Below are positions 7,662-17,999 of a DNA stretch of 64,000 bases, one piece after another. A program made the translations under genes and the position numbers. The stretch spans positions 2,837,501 to 2,901,500 of the forward strand of contig NZ_CP088953.1 in assembly GCF_021165935.1 (NCBI RefSeq). The letters run 5' to 3'. The notes below the pieces were generated by a model, which was not told the DNA's origin, searched no databases, and was given only the letters and a program-made list of their open reading frames with translations. Source of the stretch: Microbulbifer elongatus. GTDB taxonomy: Bacteria > Pseudomonadota > Gammaproteobacteria > Pseudomonadales > Cellvibrionaceae. Positions within the stretch are counted from its first letter, which is position 1. Each line of letters begins with the position of its first letter.

Positions 7662-10268
7662 TTAGAAGCGCACGGTGAAATCTGCACCATACATACGCGG
7701 CATAAAGCGCCATGCGGGGCTGGCACCGATGGCCGCACCGGTACCGCCGTAGCCGCCGGCAATTTCTTCGTCGGTGACGTTCTGCACCCACAGAGCCGCA
7801 GAGTAACGGTCAGAAGCGCTGTTCCAACCGGCACGCAGGTTCATCAGCTGGTAGTCCGGAATCACGCGGGCCGGGTCACTGATGGAGCCAACGCGCTCGT
7901 CGGTCCAGTTGTAGTCACCACGCAGTACCACGTCACCGCCGGCTGCCAGCTCCCAGGTATACTCCGCCATCAGGTTGAACTTGTTCTCCGGGGTGCCCAC
8001 ACGGGGCTGGCCTACACGGGAATGCTCTTCTTCGGTTTCACCGATCGCTTCAATGATCTGATAGCGGGTGTACTCGGTATCCAGGAAAGAGTAGTTACCT
8101 GCGATAAACAGGCTGTCGGTAGCGGCCCACTGAACTTCAAACTCCGCACCGCGACCTTCGGCATCGGCATTGCGCAGGTAGTAGTTCGGAATTGGCGCAC
8201 CAACGAGGTCCAGCTGCTGCAGGTTTTTGTAATCGTACGCAAATACGGAGGCGTTAAAGCGAACCGCGTTGTCAAACAGGCTGCTCTTCAGACCAATTTC
8301 AAGGTTGGTGACACCCTCCTGGTCAAAGGATGGGTCGATACCCGGCGCTGCACTGAAGCTGTTGAAACCACCGGCCTTAAAGCCATCCGCCAGTGAGACG
8401 AAGGTCATTACGTCGTCGTTCCAGCGGTAATCCAGAACGATACGGCCAGAGAGATCGCTCCAGGAGTCGCTCAGATCCTGACTCAGATCGGCAATACCAT
8501 TGTTGTTGAATGCCATACCGAAGCGCTCGGCCGGAATACACGGCGGCGCTACCGCGTTATCGCAGGACGGCACGGCTGGCAGAGGCATCTGCATCATCAC
8601 GCTGCCATCCGGCGCCATGATATCGACCAGCCCGCCCGCAAGCGCGATCGGCAGAGTATTCTGATAGGAGCTGACGATGGAGAAATCTTTCTCATCGGCG
8701 GTATAACGCGCACCGATGGTCAGGTCCATTTTGTCGGTCAGGCTCCAGGTGGCATCACCGTAAATCGCTGCGGAGCGGTAGTCGCCGGTATTGAGTACCG
8801 ATTCATTCCAGGGGGTATCGGCCATGACCCAAGGGGTAATACCTGCCATCAGCTGAGCAGCCATCTGCTCACGATTCAGCATACTGGCAGTGATACCCGC
8901 AGGCGCGCCCAGGCTGGCCAGAAGTGCATCAGCCTGACCAGACTGCACCATCAGGTCGTAGAGGAAAGTAGATACGGCAGCACCTTCGAGGCCACCGGCG
9001 ATCATCGCCTGGCGTTGTTGGTATGCCATCTCTTCCACTTCCGTGGTGGTCAGGTCCAGTCCAAGTGCTTCTACCTGCGCTTTTACCCCTTCATATACGG
9101 CGAAGGATTCCAGCGAGCCGGCAGTGAAGTAGGCATCTGCTGTGTGCTCCAGCTCTTCACGGGAGTATGAAGCACCCAGGGTCCACTTCAGGGTATCGGT
9201 CACGCCGTTCAGACGGAACTCCCGCGAGAACTGGGTCTGATCGTCAAAGTTGGCGGAGCCGAACATGTAATCCGGATTCGCGGTACCGTCTTCGTCCTGC
9301 TGCAGATGGGCTTCAAAGCCGCGGTAGGCAGTAATAGAGGTGAAGGTAAAGTTATCGAAGTCGTGAACAACAGACAGCGAGGTGCCCCAGGAATCGCGAT
9401 CCTCAATGGTCGGGGTATCCAGTGCGTAGTCGCCGAACACGTCGGTACCACCAGCTTCAGCCTGCAGTGAAGGCACAATCGAGGTGCGCAGCGCACTGCC
9501 CTGATCCATCACGCCATATTCCGCGCGCCACAGCACTTCGGTGTCCGGAGTGGGCTCCCACAACAGGGAAGCGCGGTAGGTCTGGGTATCAATATTCCCG
9601 ACTTCAAAATCGTTGGCCAGGTTCTCGGCAAAAGAGTCGCGACGGTTGGTAGAAGCCGTAAAGCGGCCGTACAGGTTGTCGGCCAGCTCGCTATTCAGCA
9701 GCAGGTCGGTCGACATACGACCGTAGTTACCCGCGGTGAGGTTCAGCTCGGCGGTATTTTCGGCCTGCGGCTTCTTGGAAATGACGTGAATGGCACCACC
9801 GGTGGCGTTTCGGCCAAACAGTGTACCCTGCGGGCCTTTCAGTACTTCCACACGCTCGATGTCCGCCAGGGGTATCTCGGCGCCGGCGCCACGGCCTGTG
9901 TACACGCCATCAACATAAACGGCGACAGCGGGGTCAGAGCCCACGGTGAAGTCACCGGTCTCGATACCGCGCACGCTGTAGGTAGGCTGCAGCGGGGTGT
10001 CATTGTTCATTTCCACACCCGGGGTAAATTTACCCAGGTCCGTCAGATTCTTGACACCCATGGCCTTCATGCTGTCGCCGGTAAATGCGGAGATGGCAAT
10101 AGGCACGTCTTGCAGGTTTTCCGCGCGCTTCTGCGCGGTTACAACCACTTCTTCAATTTCTGCGGCGTAAGCGGCACTGCTCATGGCCGTGGTGACAGCA
10201 ATGGCAGCGGAGAGAGTGGTCAGGGAAAAGGAACGGTTTTTTCCGGACTGATCGGCGTTGTACATCAT
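7662..10268 (-). CDS. TonB-dependent receptor (868 aa) with helical insert
   Basis: An outer-membrane receptor with a signal peptide ending near AYA, a TonB-box-like EEVVVTAQKR near residue 40, a plug domain (VYTGRGAGAEIPL, VLKGPQGTLFGRNATGG) and a beta-barrel ending in DFTVRF. The plug-barrel type is that of the large proteobacterial receptors whose substrates are mostly unknown. Residues about 380-490 (DNA 8800-9130) form an unusual insert rich in Ala, Gln, Leu and Met, with almost no beta pattern, probably an extracellular helical loop. A GAGGA Shine-Dalgarno precedes the double ATG. It is divergent from an acylase gene across 344 bp, which hints at import of an amide that the acylase cleaves. 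Confidence 0.9.
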   Translation of the reverse strand: MMYNADQSGKNRSFSLTTLSAAIAVTTAMSSAAYAAEIEEVVVTAQKRAENLQDVPIAISAFTGDSMKAMGVKNLTDLGKFTPGVEMNNDTPLQPTYSVRGIETGDFTVGSDPAVAVYVDGVYTGRGAGAEIPLADIERVEVLKGPQGTLFGRNATGGAIHVISKKPQAENTAELNLTAGNYGRMSTDLLLNSELADNLYGRFTASTNRRDSFAENLANDFEVGNIDTQTYRASLLWEPTPDTEVLWRAEYGVMDQGSALRTSIVPSLQAEAGGTDVFGDYALDTPTIEDRDSWGTSLSVVHDFDNFTFTSITAYRGFEAHLQQDEDGTANPDYMFGSANFDDQTQFSREFRLNGVTDTLKWTLGASYSREELEHTADAYFTAGSLESFAVYEGVKAQVEALGLDLTTTEVEEMAYQQRQAMIAGGLEGAAVSTFLYDLMVQSGQADALLASLGAPAGITASMLNREQMAAQLMAGITPWVMADTPWNESVLNTGDYRSAAIYGDATWSLTDKMDLTIGARYTADEKDFSIVSSYQNTLPIALAGGLVDIMAPDGSVMMQMPLPAVPSCDNAVAPPCIPAERFGMAFNNNGIADLSQDLSDSWSDLSGRIVLDYRWNDDVMTFVSLADGFKAGGFNSFSAAPGIDPSFDQEGVTNLEIGLKSSLFDNAVRFNASVFAYDYKNLQQLDLVGAPIPNYYLRNADAEGRGAEFEVQWAATDSLFIAGNYSFLDTEYTRYQIIEAIGETEEEHSRVGQPRVGTPENKFNLMAEYTWELAAGGDVVLRGDYNWTDERVGSISDPARVIPDYQLMNLRAGWNSASDRYSAALWVQNVTDEEIAGGYGGTGAAIGASPAWRFMPRMYGADFTVRF

Positions 10269-10612
10269 CGCGTCCTCGCGTTTGTAGTTATATGAAAAGC
10301 GTGATGGAAATTGGTCGTTATTGATAGTTATGTTGGGCCATCTTACGTCTACCTCGGTCCCAATAAAAGCTTGTTGTGACCTTTTTCTTGTGACCGGTCA
10401 GTTTTGCAGTATTTCTGGGTGGTATTCTGCGCCAATTTGGCGCATAACACTACAGAAAGCGGGTTATCGTGACCGATTGGTGTCCGTCGGTAACCATTTC
10501 AACGGTGCGATATGCTGATAGACTCGCTGAATCGGAGGTTGGCACACTTTGGTTATAAGGCGCCAGCTGTCCCAAAATAACAACGACCAATCAAACTTCG
10601 AGAGATCCCGTG
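10269..10612. promoter_or_regulatory. Divergent promoter region with palindrome TGACCGGTCA
   Basis: This 344-bp gap should hold the promoters of both the receptor and the acylase. It contains a perfect 10-bp palindrome TGACCGGTCA (10391-10400), and TTGTGACC occurs twice, at 10374 and 10388, 14 bp apart. These are plausible operator elements, but no regulator gene is adjacent. I see no credible small gene here. Confidence 0.4.
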
Positions 10613-12970
10613 ATGTTGACTTCGAATCCCTGGCCACGGCGACTGCTGCGCTGCGCTATTGCGGCATTTGTCCTTTTGTTACTTGTGCTTGCGGCGACCT
10701 GGTTCTGGCTGCGTCAGAGCCTGCCGATTCTCGAGGGGGCGCTGGAGACCGGGGCGCTCCAGAAACCGGTCTCCATTGAACGTGATGCTCAGGGCATACC
10801 TTTTATTCACGCCGATACGCGCACGGATTCCGCGTTTGCACTCGGGTTCCTGCACGCACAGGAGCGTTTTTTCCAGATGGATTTGTTGCGTCGCAACTCC
10901 GCCGGCGAGCTGTCCGAGTTGGTTGGCGAGGCAGCGCTGGCCCACGACCGGGAAATCCGCCTGCACCAGTTCCGCAAGCGCGCGGAGCGCAATGTCGCGG
11001 CTATGCCGAAAGACCAGCAGCAGCTGCTACTGCAGTACACCGCGGGGGTAAATTTTGGTCTTGCCGAGCTCGGTGCGGCTCCCTGGGAGTACGCGCTGCT
11101 ACAGACCGCCCCCCGGGAATGGGTGCCCGCAGACAGCCTGCTGACCATCTTCAGCATGTACATGACTCTGCAGAGCAATTCCGGAAATTTCGAACGCCGG
11201 GACAACGCACTGGCACAGTTGCTGCCCGATGACCTGTACCACTTTTTTGTTCCTAAAGGTGGCATCTGGGATGCCCCGCTGATCGGCGACGCCCGCGGCC
11301 CACTGTCGCTGCCGCGAACTCATATTGCCGCTCTGGTTGAAGATGGTGAGCCGATGGCTTACGAGCCCATGGAAAGTGAAGACATGATCTTCGGCAGTAA
11401 TAACTGGGTGGTCGGTGGCGCCCTGACTGAACACGGTGCGGCCATTGTCGCCGACGATATGCACCTGGCAATTACCGTACCCAATATCTGGTATCGCGCC
11501 GGTTGGAATGTGCCCGGTACCGACTTCGAGATGCGTGGCGCTACCCTGCCCGGAGGCCCAATCATCGTGGCGGGCAGTAATGGCAAGGTGGCCTGGGGCT
11601 TTACCAACACCACTGCGGACTGGGGTGACCTGATCCCTCTGGAACTTTCTGAAGACGGCGCGCAGTACCGTACCCCGGAAGGCTGGCGTCCATTTGAGAC
11701 CGTTGAGGAATCCCTCGCGGTCAAAGGAGCGCCCGCCGAAGTCCTGCAGGTGCGCAAAACCATCTGGGGGCCCGTGATTGGAGAGGACCATACCGGCACT
11801 CCCCTCGCCTACCGCTGGGTTGCCCACGATATCCGTGGAGCCAATATGAACCTGCTGCTGATGGAGACTGCAGGCACTACCCGCGCGGCCATGGATCTCG
11901 CACCACAACTCGGCATCCCCCACCAGAATTTCGTGCTTGGCGACAGTCAGGGCAATATCGGCTGGACCGTGGCGGGCCCGATCCCCCGCCGGGTGGGGCT
12001 GGAGGGCAATCGCTCGGTGAGCTGGGCAGATGGCACGGCCTATTGGGATGGTTACCTTTCGCTGGAAGAGCAGCCCCATATTTACAACCCGCCCTCTCAC
12101 CGAATCTGGACTGCGAACTCCCGCACCATGGACGGCGAGTATTTGCGGGTGATGGGCGACGGAGGTTATGCACTGGGCGCCCGCCAGCAGCAGATTCGCG
12201 ACGCCCTGTTCGCCAAAGAGGAATTTACCGAGCAGGACCTGCTTGATCTCCAGCTGGATGACCGCGCCGTATTCCTTGAGCGCTGGCAGCAACATTTGGC
12301 CGGGTTACTGAAAGACAATGCGGAGTATGCGGACGTTCTGGAACAGGTGGAAAACTGGGGCGCTCGCGCCAGCGCCGACTCCGTGGGCTACCGCATCGTG
12401 CGCAATTTTCGTCTGCGCTTTATCGATCTGGCCACGGCCCCGGTGCTCACCTATATGAAGCGCCACGACGAAGACTTCAAATTCGGTCGAGTGAACCGCC
12501 AGGTGGAGTACCCGGCCTGGGAGATGCTTGCCAATGAGCCGGCACACCTGCTGAACCCGGAATACGACAGCTGGCGTGATCTGAAATTCGCGGCACTGGA
12601 TCTGACTCTGGAAAAAATGGCGGAAGATGGCCTGCCACTATCCGAGCAGACCTGGGGCGTGCAGAACGCGGCGAAGATCCAGCACCCGCTGGGGCGTGCG
12701 GTCTCCGCGGTAAACTGGTTCACCGCCATGCCCGCCGACCCGCTCCCGGGGGATTCCCACATGCCCCGCTTCCAGTCGGCCACCAATGGCGCTTCTGAGC
12801 GCCTGGTTGTGGCACCGGGACACGAGGAGCTGGGTATCTTCCATATGGCGACTGGCCAGAGCGCGCACCCGCTCTCCCCATTCTTTGGGAACGGCCACCA
12901 GGATTGGGTGGAAGGAAGCGCCTCGAGCTTTACCGAGAAGGAAACGGCCTACACGCTCATGCTGAAATAA
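10613..12970 (+). CDS. Penicillin acylase family amidohydrolase
   Basis: A 785-residue N-terminal-nucleophile hydrolase of the penicillin/cephalosporin/acyl-homoserine-lactone acylase family. An N-terminal hydrophobic segment (residues about 10-30) suggests a membrane anchor or signal. VSIERDAQGIPFIHA and FALGFLHAQERFFQMD are typical of the alpha chain. The autocleavage site GSNNWVVGG puts the nucleophile at Ser262, followed by DDMHLAI. The family hydrolyses amide bonds to acyl groups; the substrate (AHL, beta-lactam, acylated amino acid or peptide) cannot be read from sequence. GTG at 10610 is an alternative start; ATG at 10613 is preferred with GAGAG upstream. Confidence 0.92.
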   Translation: MLTSNPWPRRLLRCAIAAFVLLLLVLAATWFWLRQSLPILEGALETGALQKPVSIERDAQGIPFIHADTRTDSAFALGFLHAQERFFQMDLLRRNSAGELSELVGEAALAHDREIRLHQFRKRAERNVAAMPKDQQQLLLQYTAGVNFGLAELGAAPWEYALLQTAPREWVPADSLLTIFSMYMTLQSNSGNFERRDNALAQLLPDDLYHFFVPKGGIWDAPLIGDARGPLSLPRTHIAALVEDGEPMAYEPMESEDMIFGSNNWVVGGALTEHGAAIVADDMHLAITVPNIWYRAGWNVPGTDFEMRGATLPGGPIIVAGSNGKVAWGFTNTTADWGDLIPLELSEDGAQYRTPEGWRPFETVEESLAVKGAPAEVLQVRKTIWGPVIGEDHTGTPLAYRWVAHDIRGANMNLLLMETAGTTRAAMDLAPQLGIPHQNFVLGDSQGNIGWTVAGPIPRRVGLEGNRSVSWADGTAYWDGYLSLEEQPHIYNPPSHRIWTANSRTMDGEYLRVMGDGGYALGARQQQIRDALFAKEEFTEQDLLDLQLDDRAVFLERWQQHLAGLLKDNAEYADVLEQVENWGARASADSVGYRIVRNFRLRFIDLATAPVLTYMKRHDEDFKFGRVNRQVEYPAWEMLANEPAHLLNPEYDSWRDLKFAALDLTLEKMAEDGLPLSEQTWGVQNAAKIQHPLGRAVSAVNWFTAMPADPLPGDSHMPRFQSATNGASERLVVAPGHEELGIFHMATGQSAHPLSPFFGNGHQDWVEGSASSFTEKETAYTLMLK

Positions 12971-13007
12971 TTGGCGCGACTGATGTTTCGCTGAAGTTGG
13001 AGCGAAG

Positions 13008-13123
13008 GTGGCGATATCGGGTACGACCTTGCAAGACCTTCCGCGAGAGGGACCTCGCGGAAGAGCCCCCATGGATGGGTTCACGGCGTGTCTTGCAAGG
13101 TCGTACCCGGTAGCGGTACCGCC
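13008..13123. repeat. Cloverleaf-like intergenic inverted repeat
   Basis: Perfect 19-bp arms CGGGTACGACCTTGCAAGA (13018-13036) and its reverse complement (13091-13109) enclose two more hairpins: CTTCCGCGAG/CTCGCGGAAG (13038-13063) and CCCAT/ATGGG (13068-13079). Outer bases GGTGGCG and ACCGCC extend the symmetry imperfectly. It lies between convergent genes. The composition and the ACGGCGTGTCTTGCAAG segment resemble dispersed intergenic repeats I recall from Microbulbifer-like genomes; this is memory and unverified. No second copy was noticed in the window. Confidence 0.75.
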
Positions 13124-13147
13124 ACTCAAAGTGCTACGAGGCTGAGA

Positions 13148-13411
13148 TCAGGCCGTTTCGTCAAGAATCGCGAAAGACAGGAAAGAAGTGAAAAGCCCCA
13201 GGCCAAGGATAAAGGGCAATAACGGAAAGCAGATCATTAGCAAAGACGCGGCTATCCAGAGGTTCTTCACCCAATTGCGTTTGATCTTGTAAGTGCGGGA
13301 ATAGCGGCGCAGGTGGCTGTCGTTTTCGTCGGGCAGCGCGATTTCACTTTCCCGGGGCAGAAAGCTCCGCACCAGAAGAGTGCAGTAAAAGCGAAACAAC
13401 ATCCACAACAT
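13148..13411 (-). CDS. Small hypothetical membrane protein (87 aa)
   Basis: I do not recognise a family. The N-terminal third has a hydrophobic start (MLWMLFRFYCTLLV), the middle is charged (RRYSRTYKIKRNW), and the last 40 residues form one or two hydrophobic segments (LWIAASLLMICFPLLPFILGL), so an inner-membrane location is likely. GGTGG is spaced 5 nt before the ATG. It follows cysG in the same direction, with a 13-bp inverted repeat in the gap, and ends close to the cloverleaf repeat. Coding status is plausible but not certain. Confidence 0.6.
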   Translation of the reverse strand: MLWMLFRFYCTLLVRSFLPRESEIALPDENDSHLRRYSRTYKIKRNWVKNLWIAASLLMICFPLLPFILGLGLFTSFLSFAILDETA

Positions 13412-13418
13412 AAAACCA

Positions 13419-13464
13419 CCATTGGCAAACCTCCCTTTCAGTATAGATAGGGGTTTGCCAATGG
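13419..13464 (-). repeat. 13-bp inverted repeat between cysG and the small gene
   Basis: CCATTGGCAAACC (13419-13431) and GGTTTGCCAATGG (13452-13464) form a perfect 13-bp stem with a 20-nt loop. On the minus strand the stem is followed by TGGTTTTATG, so the Shine-Dalgarno and ATG of the small gene lie directly at its 3' foot. It may be an attenuator or terminator after cysG, or a translation control element. Confidence 0.55.
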
Positions 13465-13500
13465 ATGGTGGAGTGGATGCCTAAGCTTGTGCCGAGGCGG

Positions 13501-14880
13501 TTACTGATACCAGCCCAGACTTTCGCGCAGCTTCACCACCCCGCCAATAATGGTCAATGCCGGCGCCTCGACCTTGTGGGTCTCGGCCAGCTCCGGCAGA
13601 GTGCCGATGGTGCCGACAATCACCCGCTGATCCCGGGTGGTACCCTTCTCCACTAGCGCCGCCGGCGTATCCGCCTCCATGCCGTTGGCAATCAGTTTCT
13701 CGGAGATGGTGGGAAGACCCGTCAGGCCCATATAGAACACCAGTGTCTGGTTCTTGGTGATCAGCTCGTCCCAGGGCAATACCAGATCGCCCTGCTTCAG
13801 GTGACCGGTCACAAAACGTACGGACTGTGCGTGATCGCGATGGGTTAGTGGGATGCCCGAATAGGCGGAGCAACCAATGGCCGCGGTAATACCCGGTACC
13901 ACCTGGAATGGCACCTCCGCTTCCGCCAGCTTATCGATCTCCTCGCCACCGCGGCCAAATACGAAGGGATCACCGCCCTTCAGGCGCAGCACCTTCTTGC
14001 CCTCTTTCGCCAGGTCCACCAGCAGCTGATTGATATCGTCCTGGGGCACGGAGTGGAACTGTTTCATTTTGCCCACGTAGATGCGCTCGGCATCCCGGCG
14101 CACCAGCTCAAGCACCTCGGTGGAAACCAGGCGATCGTACAGCACCACGTCTGCCTGCTGCATCAGTCGCAGGGCGCGGAAGGTCAACAGGTCCGGATCA
14201 CCGGGGCCGCCCCCCACCAGATACACCTCCCCGCTCGGCGCCGGCTTTTCTTCCCAGCGTTGCAGCTCTTCCAGGATCGACTGCTCGGCTTCCACCTTGT
14301 GTCCGCGCTCAATCTGACCAACTACCGGGCCGTTGAATACCCAGTGCCAGAAATCTTTGCGCTGGGCCTCTGGCAAGGCTGCTTTCACCTTGTCGCGCAT
14401 GCGGCCCGCCAATTCGGCAATCAGCCCGAGACCCGGGGAAAGTAAGGTTTCGATTTGCGCACGCAGCATGCGCGTGAGAACCGGCGCGGAACCGCCGCTG
14501 GAAATGCCGATGGCCAGCGGGCCCCGTTCGACAATGGAAGGGAAGGTAAAGGTGCAGTGTTCCGGAGAGTCGACCACGTTCACCGGCAGCCGACGTGCGC
14601 GGGCGTCGGCAGATACCCGCGCATTGACATCGCCATCGGCGGTAGCGGCGACCACCATTTCGGCGTTGTCGAGCAGTTCCTTGCGGTAGGTACCGACGAT
14701 ATATTCGCCACCGCTGGCCATGACCAGCTGGCGCAGCTCGTCGGTAATGTCCGGAGCCACCACCAGCAGGCGGGCCTCCGCCTTGTTGAGTAACCGCGCT
14801 TTGCGCGTGGCAATGGAACCGCCCCCAACAATCAGACAGGGGCGGTGTTTCAAATCAAAAGCGAGAGGCAGGTAACGCAA
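13501..14880 (-). CDS. cysG: Siroheme synthase CysG
   Basis: A 459-residue fusion. The N-terminal precorrin-2 dehydrogenase/ferrochelatase has [16 protein letters not shown] near residue 16 and [11 protein letters not shown] near residue 126, the site of the phosphoserine in Salmonella CysG. The C-terminal uroporphyrinogen-III methyltransferase starts near residue 216 with [15 protein letters not shown] and has [16 protein letters not shown]. It makes siroheme for sulfite and nitrite reductase from uroporphyrinogen III. It starts 17 bp after serS, in the same direction. The methyltransferase product precorrin-2 is also a cobalamin precursor, and the window holds cob genes. Confidence 0.97.
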   Translation of the reverse strand: MRYLPLAFDLKHRPCLIVGGGSIATRKARLLNKAEARLLVVAPDITDELRQLVMASGGEYIVGTYRKELLDNAEMVVAATADGDVNARVSADARARRLPVNVVDSPEHCTFTFPSIVERGPLAIGISSGGSAPVLTRMLRAQIETLLSPGLGLIAELAGRMRDKVKAALPEAQRKDFWHWVFNGPVVGQIERGHKVEAEQSILEELQRWEEKPAPSGEVYLVGGGPGDPDLLTFRALRLMQQADVVLYDRLVSTEVLELVRRDAERIYVGKMKQFHSVPQDDINQLLVDLAKEGKKVLRLKGGDPFVFGRGGEEIDKLAEAEVPFQVVPGITAAIGCSAYSGIPLTHRDHAQSVRFVTGHLKQGDLVLPWDELITKNQTLVFYMGLTGLPTISEKLIANGMEADTPAALVEKGTTRDQRVIVGTIGTLPELAETHKVEAPALTIIGGVVKLRESLGWYQ

Positions 14881-14897
14881 GGTCTTGTTCCATACTG

Positions 14898-16190
<1,293 letters not shown>

Positions 16191-16565
16191 TTACAGATAT
16201 TTCATTCCCAGCGTGACGGCGGTTGCGGTTGCCGCCACACAGACCAGGAGGCTGACCGCTACATAGGCCAGCGCTGTTAAAGGCTGGCCATTGTGCCACA
16301 ACAGCACAGTTTCCAGCGAGAAGGTCGAAAAGGTGGTGAGAGCCCCGAACAGGCCGGTCATGATCAGCAGGCGCCACTCATGCCCGAGCACGCCGCGTTC
16401 CACAATCAACACATAGGCAATACCGATGAGAAGTGACCCGATTACATTGACAATCAGAGTACCCAGCGGGAAGCGGTGCTCAAACACCGGGTAGCTCCAC
16501 AGGCTGATCAGGTGGCGCAAAAGCGCGCCGACTGCACCGCCCAGGGCAATTGCTATCCACTGCAT
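16191..16565 (-). CDS. crcB: Fluoride channel CrcB/Fluc
   Basis: A 124-residue four-helix membrane protein of the Fluc/CrcB family, which exports fluoride as a dual-topology dimer. GGAVGALLRH is at residue 9, GTLIVNVIGSLLIG near residue 35, and the signature GALTTFSTFSLE near residue 70; these correspond to the conserved fluoride-pore and Na+ site residues. It lies between rarA and serS. I found no fluoride riboswitch in the 84 bp upstream. Confidence 0.95.
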   Translation of the reverse strand: MQWIAIALGGAVGALLRHLISLWSYPVFEHRFPLGTLIVNVIGSLLIGIAYVLIVERGVLGHEWRLLIMTGLFGALTTFSTFSLETVLLWHNGQPLTALAYVAVSLLVCVAATATAVTLGMKYL

Positions 16566-16649
16566 GAGTCAGGTCCTTTTGTTGTTATTGCGGTCTGTCC
16601 AAAGGAGGCGTCGGGACTCGAGTGACGCTCCGCGTGACAAGGGCGGATT

Positions 16650-17999
16650 TTAGCGCTTTTCCGGTGCCGGGTATCGTTGCCGTGCACTGGCGCGGTTGAG
16701 CGCACGGAGCTTTTGCAGTTTTTCGTCGATTTTGAGCTCCAGCCCCCGGGGCACGGGCTCGTAGTAGCGCCGGCTGGCGATGGCCTCGGGAAAGTAGTTT
16801 TCTCCCGCCGCGAACCCGTCCGGTTCATCGTGGGCGTAGCGGTAGTCTGCGCCGTGCGCCATTTCCTTGGCGAGCTTGGTGGGTGCATTGCGCAGGTGTA
16901 CCGGTACCTCGTAGCTGGGTTCGCGGCGAATGTCCGCCAGCACGCGCTTGTACGCGCTATACACCGCATTGCTTTTCGCTGCGACCGCGAGGTACGTAAC
17001 GGCCTGCGCGATGGCCAGCTCGCCCTCCGGGCTGCCGAGGCGCTCCTGAACATCCCACGCATTGAGCGCAATTTCCAGGGCGCGAGGATCGGCATTTCCG
17101 ATATCCTCGCTCGCCATCCGGACCACACGGCGCGCGATATACAGTGGGTCACAACCCCCATCGACCATGCGGGCAAACCAGTACAGTGCCGCATCCGGGT
17201 CCGAACCGCGCACCGATTTGTGTAGAGCGGAGATCTGGTCGTAGAAAAAGTCACCGCCTTTGTCGAAGCGGCGTACGTCCGCTGTCAGCACCTCTGCCAG
17301 CACTTCTTCATCGATTATCTGCTTGCCCCCCTCCTCCCGGGACAGATCGCAGGCAACCTCCAGAAGATTGAGCGCGCTGCGGGCGTCCCCATCGGCGCTC
17401 AGGGTAATTTTGTTCAGCACTTCATCGGAAATCACGATACTGCGCTCGCGCAGCTCCCTGTCTTCCGTCAGTGCCCGGCGCAGCATCCCCGACAGTTCCT
17501 CTTCACTCAGGCTGCGCAGCAGATACACCCGGCAACGGGAAAGCAGTGCGTTGTTCAGCTCGAAGGCCGGGTTCTCGGTGGTGGCGCCGACAAAGGTGAC
17601 CGTGCCCTCCTCCACGTATGGCAGAAAGGCGTCCTGTTGGGACTTGTTGAAGCGGTGTACCTCGTCCACAAACAGGATGGTGCCGCGACCGCTCTGGGCG
17701 GCGTGCTGTTCCGCTTCGGCAACGGCCTGGCGGATTTCCTTGACCCCGGCCAGTACCGCAGACAGCGTGGCAAAGCGCGCGTCGCACTCCTGTGCCAGCA
17801 ATCGGGCAAAGGTGGTTTTGCCGACACCGGGCGGTCCCCAAAGCACCATGGAGTGCAATTGACCCCGCTCCACCGCCTCGCGCAGCGGTTTACCGGGACC
17901 CAATAAATGCGTCTGGCCCACATAGTGGGCCAGAGTGTCGGGCCGCATGCGTGCGGCCAGGGGCTGATGCCGGCGCGGAGACCGGAATAGATCATTCAT
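16650..17999 (-). CDS. rarA: Replication-associated recombination ATPase RarA (MgsA)
   Basis: A 449-residue AAA+ clamp-loader-like ATPase acting at stalled replication forks. RMRPDTLAHYVGQ near residue 17 is typical. Walker A is GPPGVGKTT near residue 55, Walker B ILFVDEVHRFNK near residue 107, and sensor 1 GATTENPAFELN follows. The C-terminal tetramerisation region has EMAHGADYRYAHDEP. Length equals E. coli RarA (447). Its ATG overlaps the lolA stop by 8 bp, an arrangement conserved in many gammaproteobacteria. Confidence 0.97.
   Translation of the reverse strand: MNDLFRSPRRHQPLAARMRPDTLAHYVGQTHLLGPGKPLREAVERGQLHSMVLWGPPGVGKTTFARLLAQECDARFATLSAVLAGVKEIRQAVAEAEQHAAQSGRGTILFVDEVHRFNKSQQDAFLPYVEEGTVTFVGATTENPAFELNNALLSRCRVYLLRSLSEEELSGMLRRALTEDRELRERSIVISDEVLNKITLSADGDARSALNLLEVACDLSREEGGKQIIDEEVLAEVLTADVRRFDKGGDFFYDQISALHKSVRGSDPDAALYWFARMVDGGCDPLYIARRVVRMASEDIGNADPRALEIALNAWDVQERLGSPEGELAIAQAVTYLAVAAKSNAVYSAYKRVLADIRREPSYEVPVHLRNAPTKLAKEMAHGADYRYAHDEPDGFAAGENYFPEAIASRRYYEPVPRGLELKIDEKLQKLRALNRASARQRYPAPEKR

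Noticed and set aside
10321-10518. A 65-residue plus-strand frame in the receptor-acylase gap
   Set aside because: No ribosome site or family; the region is better explained as a divergent promoter.
16566-16649. A fluoride riboswitch upstream of crcB
   Set aside because: The conserved fluoride-aptamer blocks are not visible, and the gap is too short and mostly follows rarA.
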